A stretch of 64,000 nucleotides of DNA from Sindora glabra (taxonomy: Eukaryota > Streptophyta > Magnoliopsida > Fabales > Fabaceae). The stretch lies in the NCBI GenBank assembly GCA_020226215.1, contig CM035229.1:87747343-87811342 (forward strand). Direction: 5' to 3'. The translations under genes and the position numbers were made by a program. The stretch's first letter is position 1, and each line of letters starts with the position of its first letter. The notes beneath the pieces were generated by a model, which worked only from the letters and a program-made list of their open reading frames with translations, searched no databases and was not told the DNA's origin. Below, one piece after another: positions 61,401-64,000 of the stretch.

Positions 61401-64000
61401 GTTTACTTTTTATTTATTTTTATTTCTCATCCAAATTAAATGACATAAGAGAAAAGCTTGCAAAAAATAATTTATATTAACACTATAAATATGATCCCCT
61501 TAATTTCAAATGAATAATGGTAACATTAATTCTGATATTTCCTACAAGATGTTAGGAAAATTGTAAGAAGTTTGTACGGTAATTGGAAATTAAAGAATGG
61601 TGGATATTATTTTTGAATCAAATTGCTTATCAAATTTGATTTCAGTCTGTCCAAACACCTCAATTGAGGCAATCCGCATCCACAGAATGAGATATTTTGT
61701 GAGTGGGAAGCCGACACATATCAGGGCATTTGACTATCTATTTATCAGGAAAATGAAGCTTGTCCACCAGATTCTGTAAGGAACTCAAGGGGCAATTGTA
61801 CCTTGTTTTGTTTTTGAGACATTCCCAGCTTTAAAGCAAAGATTGATTAGGTTTAGGTGCTCTGCTAATTAATTACCGTTTGACGATCCAACTGACATAC
61901 TAAGGAGCACGTACTTGTTCACGTTTTAATCATAATTAAAAAATGTCAAAATAATAAATTATTTTGTTATAATATCATACGTTATTTTTTAAATGATGAA
62001 ATATTACTTGCAAATAAAAATAAAGGACTGTGGAGTTTGAAAGGAAGATTCATGGTATTTGTGGAAGTTAAAATCTCAGTATAATGATTAATGATGATGT
62101 CCCAATTTTTGTCAGTATATAATATTAAAGCAGAGGGCTGAATCTGTCTGTTTGGTCGGATATGATACATCACATTTATGGGCACTTTTTAAAATCAGTG
62201 ACCTGTCAACCAACGCCCTCTTCCCTCTTTACTACCTAAACCCATCACTGACGTGTCCAGTTTATTTGGAACACTAATATGGTGCGTGGAGGATAAGATC
62301 TTTGGATATTGCAATATATTTTTTAAAAATTAATTTTATTTATACTTTATGAAAAATGTGATAAAAATATCTTTTATTTCAAATTATGTATTATTTTTTA
62401 ATTATTAAAATAATACTTGCTTGGTTAATGAAATGAGATTTTTTTTTTTTTCATAATGAAAATGTGTTGCCACAAAGAGCCTTCATTTTACTTTATTTTC
62501 GACAGTCGTATGGACACAGACTCATTGTTTCTTGTTTTGGAATTTTCATACATGGCTCTCCTCCATCAATGCTTTCATTCAAATTAATCGTTTCAACTTG
62601 CTCTCATCGGATATTGCTTCAACTTCAATTTTTGTTACTGATGCCGTGAAGAATGCATAGGATTTTGAGACCCATTACTACAGAATAACATACTTCTCTT
62701 ATTGCAACAAGAAGCTATAGATAGAATTATGTAAATTCCACTTGTATCCATAAGTATATTTCTCTTCCAAAATAACAACCTCTTACTTCAAAAATAAAAT
62801 ATATTTTTTCCACAATTGACTGATGAAAAAATTTTAGTTGTTATCAGAATAGAAGGTTTTTCTTAATTAGAAAAGGAAATAAATACAAATACTCAAGACC
62901 TGAATAGTTCTGATTTCGCCCTTCTAGATTGTGTTTATCTCCTTCAAAATTGGAAAGGGAAAATATATTCTAAAGGTAATAAATTTTCTCCGATGAAGCA
63001 TATGCTTGTTCGAGGGTACCTCTCCATCCATGCTGAAGCCTTTTTCCTTTTCCACACAGTGCACGTGAACATGGATAAGCTCAGTACCTTTCGAAAACTG
63101 AGGATGTATCTAAGAAAATGTTTTGTATATTAGGTCTGTGAAAAAAATGCGAATATCATGATGAAATACATGACCAATATTATATCTCTGAAAAATAAAT
63201 GAATCATATAATAATGAAATAATATGTGCTAAAGTGGTTTGGATATTAACCGCATAAATACAAAAAGATGGTCACACTCGATTCAGGTCTTCGCTATGGC
63301 ACGCGGACACGTAGAATCTACGGAAATAAACATAATTTTGTGGACAAAAAGAGACCAAATTTTAAACCCATTTACTGCGCAGACTGAGTGAGACAGAAGC
63401 GACGGGAAAATTCTACATTCAGCATTGCCCTGCAGAAAAAATAGTACAGCTAGAATGCCACACAATTTCACTCTGGGCCAAGGCGGGGACCATGAAGTTT
63501 TAATTGCTGCACTGCTTCTGATCACCGATTAGCCTTGCAATTCTTGTCGGCAACGTGTTATTTGTCTGAATCATTTCCTAATAGCATAGTTTATAACCAC
63601 ACTTCGGCATCACTATAACCAAAATAAAATAGATACTATAATACAAAGTGAATCAATAGGACTCGAACACAAGAGTCAATTTACCTTGGGATATATTTAA
63701 TCATTAAATGAACATGATAAGCATGACTTTGATGGCTAACTCGTAGTGGCCTTGTACAGAGACGATTTACACAAGCAATAAACCCAAAATTTAAAATTAA
63801 GAAACATGAAAAAGAAAAAAAAAATATTGCAGTGTAAATAAATTAATTACAAAATGACCACCGCTTTACAAAAATAGGCCATTAATGTAACCCAAAAAAA
63901 AATAAAAGGCCATCGAAGTAAATAATAACATGGCCCAAATTTAGTAGGTTAGTATCTGAATCATGTTCAAACTCCTGGCCACTTCGTCTGCGTTGGCAGA
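58489..64000. other. Intergenic region without supported genes
   Basis: After the MYB 3' untranslated region the DNA is AT-rich, with short frames that lack family features (60,820-61,056; 61,597-61,779; 62,464-62,649; 63,283-63,525 on the minus strand). A tandem SINE-like repeat at 60,575-60,860 is described separately. The part from about 63,240 to 63,560 is less AT-rich and could be the edge of a gene control region or exon that continues beyond the window; I cannot support a product. Confidence 0.6.
60575..60860 (-). repeat. Tandem SINE-like repeat, period 139 bp
   Basis: The phrase 'actagtaatcccatgaatc' at 60,594 recurs as 'actagtgatcccatgaatc' at 60,733, and flanking sequence stays alignable, including 'ctctaagatgaaataatgac' against 'ctctaagataaaataatgat'. 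Read on the minus strand, each unit contains a box B-like motif ('gggttcgatac' in the right unit, 'tagattcaatat' in the left) preceded by a plausible box A at tRNA spacing. This suggests a tRNA-derived SINE or its tandem duplicate, in the minus orientation. Confidence 0.55.

Noticed and set aside
63283..63525. 80-aa minus-strand frame near the right edge
   Set aside because: No family features and no supporting splice context; the DNA is only somewhat less AT-rich than its surroundings.

Overview
The window looks like nuclear DNA from a eudicot plant. It has very AT-rich intergenic DNA, compact spliced genes with GT-AG introns, plant-only families (R/R-type MYB with a zinc knuckle, EFFECTOR OF TRANSCRIPTION, NDL/SF21, plant mobile domain) and plant-type repeats (MITEs, MULE remnants, SINE-like tRNA heads, AT, TG and CT microsatellites). 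The species cannot be fixed from sequence alone. There are no bacterial-style operons and no CRISPR array. Splice sites were placed by eye from GT/AG signals, reading frame and remembered family conservation, so exon edges are predictions.

Layout. 1-10.9 kb: repeat-rich intergenic DNA with a 336-bp tandem duplication and a MITE-like element. 10,956-16,281 (+): PRMT1/PRMT11-type arginine methyltransferase, 9 coding exons including an 11-nt microexon; its largest intron carries a foldback DNA element and a tandem SINE-like repeat. 16.3-29.6 kb: transposon-derived block centred on a decayed minus-strand gene (about 25.1-21.8 kb) that joins the N-terminal half of a MULE transposase directly to a plant mobile domain, with AT-rich tandem repeats around it and TGATCA clusters on both sides. 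29,734-31,927 (+): unrecognised 521-aa protein. 32,383-36,020 (-): NDL/SF21 (NDRG family). 37,671-39,552 (-): EFFECTOR OF TRANSCRIPTION. 39.7-48.9 kb: gene-free, with a second copy of the MITE-like element, a large degenerate inverted repeat array (42.7-45.1 kb) and a foldback MITE (47.34-47.67 kb). 48,911-51,948 (+): USP-domain receptor-like cytoplasmic kinase. 52,971-55,861 (+): LpxA-type UDP-N-acetylglucosamine acyltransferase. 57,928-58,488 (+): short R/R-type MYB repressor. 58.5-64 kb: gene-free, with a 139-bp tandem SINE-like repeat.

The genes do not form one pathway. Their order is informative, though: from memory, PRMT11 and LPXA are close neighbours in Arabidopsis At4g295xx, while NDL1, ET2, the kinase and the MYB lie within At5g5675x-5684x. 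The window may therefore keep an ancestral order that is split between two Arabidopsis regions. I see no clear new functional system. The items most worth a second look are the MULE/plant-mobile-domain fusion pseudogene, the nested elements in the PRMT intron and the inverted repeat array.
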